In this document: in pieces, positions 49,682 to 49,688 of the stretch
How positions within the stretch are numbered: the stretch's first letter is position 1
How the letters are laid out: every line of letters begins with the position of its first letter
Origin: an uncultured Bacteroides sp.
GTDB taxonomy: Bacteria; Bacteroidota; Bacteroidia; Bacteroidales; Bacteroidaceae
Reading direction: 5' to 3'
Length of the DNA: 49,688 nucleotides
Assembly: GCA_902492205.1 (NCBI GenBank)
Contig: CABUKU010000022.1
Span: forward strand, 1-49,688
Program-made: the position numbers and the translations under genes
The notes under the pieces: model-generated
What the model was told of the DNA's origin: nothing
The model's input: only the letters and a program-made list of their open reading frames with translations
Database searches by the model: none

Positions 49682-49688
49682 TCTCCCA

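Overview
The window looks like a chromosomal segment of a gut Bacteroides-type bacterium (Bacteroides or a close relative). Evidence is a SusC/SusD/SusE polysaccharide-utilisation locus (PUL), Bacteroidetes-only families (DUF3810, DUF4837, DUF6377, Bacteroidales-type LptE), low-GC intergenic DNA, few Shine-Dalgarno sites, and many promoters with the Bacteroides -7 element TAnnTTTG. No tRNA, rRNA, IS transposase or CRISPR array was seen.

Layout. 1-66: a 22-bp palindromic array cut by the left edge. 171-2027 (+): a DUF3810 membrane protein and MazG. 2078-22520 (-): one long co-directional run containing a PUL. Reading with transcription it holds a DUF6377 regulator, then (from a good promoter) esterase, SusC, SusD, SusE-like, SusA-like GH13, a corrinoid protein, a CobW GTPase, a UroD-family methyltransferase, a MetH-activation-like reactivase, a GH3 beta-glucosidase, an MFS transporter, a second UroD-family methyltransferase and a GH127-type enzyme. 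22677-25947 (-): an ECF sigma/anti-sigma-like/Spy-like set behind an L,D-transpeptidase. 26046-28842 (-): RNase Z and ribosomal protein S1. 29036-33968: MATE transporter, a 0.6-kb noncoding repeat, SIMPL protein, RlmN and a DUF4837 lipoprotein. 34050-43082: PdxA followed by a probable inositol-lipid island (nucleotidyltransferase, ATP-grasp, CDP-alcohol phosphatidyltransferase, flippase-like protein, HAD protein, MFS, PfkB kinase, myo-inositol-phosphate synthase). 43229-46113: a sigma-54 activator, LptE, a TPR-like protein and SecG. 46216-47774 (-): a LiaF-like/LytTR pair. 47775-49175: about 1.4 kb without genes, holding a second copy of the 0.6-kb repeat and two tandem ncRNA-like units. 49176-49643: an orphan gene.

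The most interesting system is the PUL. A complete-looking corrinoid methyl-transfer module (corrinoid protein, two zinc-type UroD-like methyltransferases, a reductive-reactivation-like protein and a CobW metallochaperone) lies inside the same run of closely spaced genes as the glycan import and hydrolysis genes. This suggests import of an O-methylated glycan or glycoside, its hydrolysis, and capture of its methyl group as one-carbon units or methionine. The substrate cannot be read from sequence. The enzyme set (alpha-glucan SusA/C/D/E core, beta-glucosidase, esterase, demethylation) would fit an acylated, methylated alpha-glucan, or methoxylated phenolic glycosides.

Other strong signals are the inositol-lipid island, which has the parts for a CDP-inositol route; the two approximately 610-bp noncoding elements with perfect 28-bp terminal inverted repeats; and the duplicated structured RNA with TAnnTTTG promoters and hairpin/U-tract ends. 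All functional statements rest on motif reading; no database search was run.
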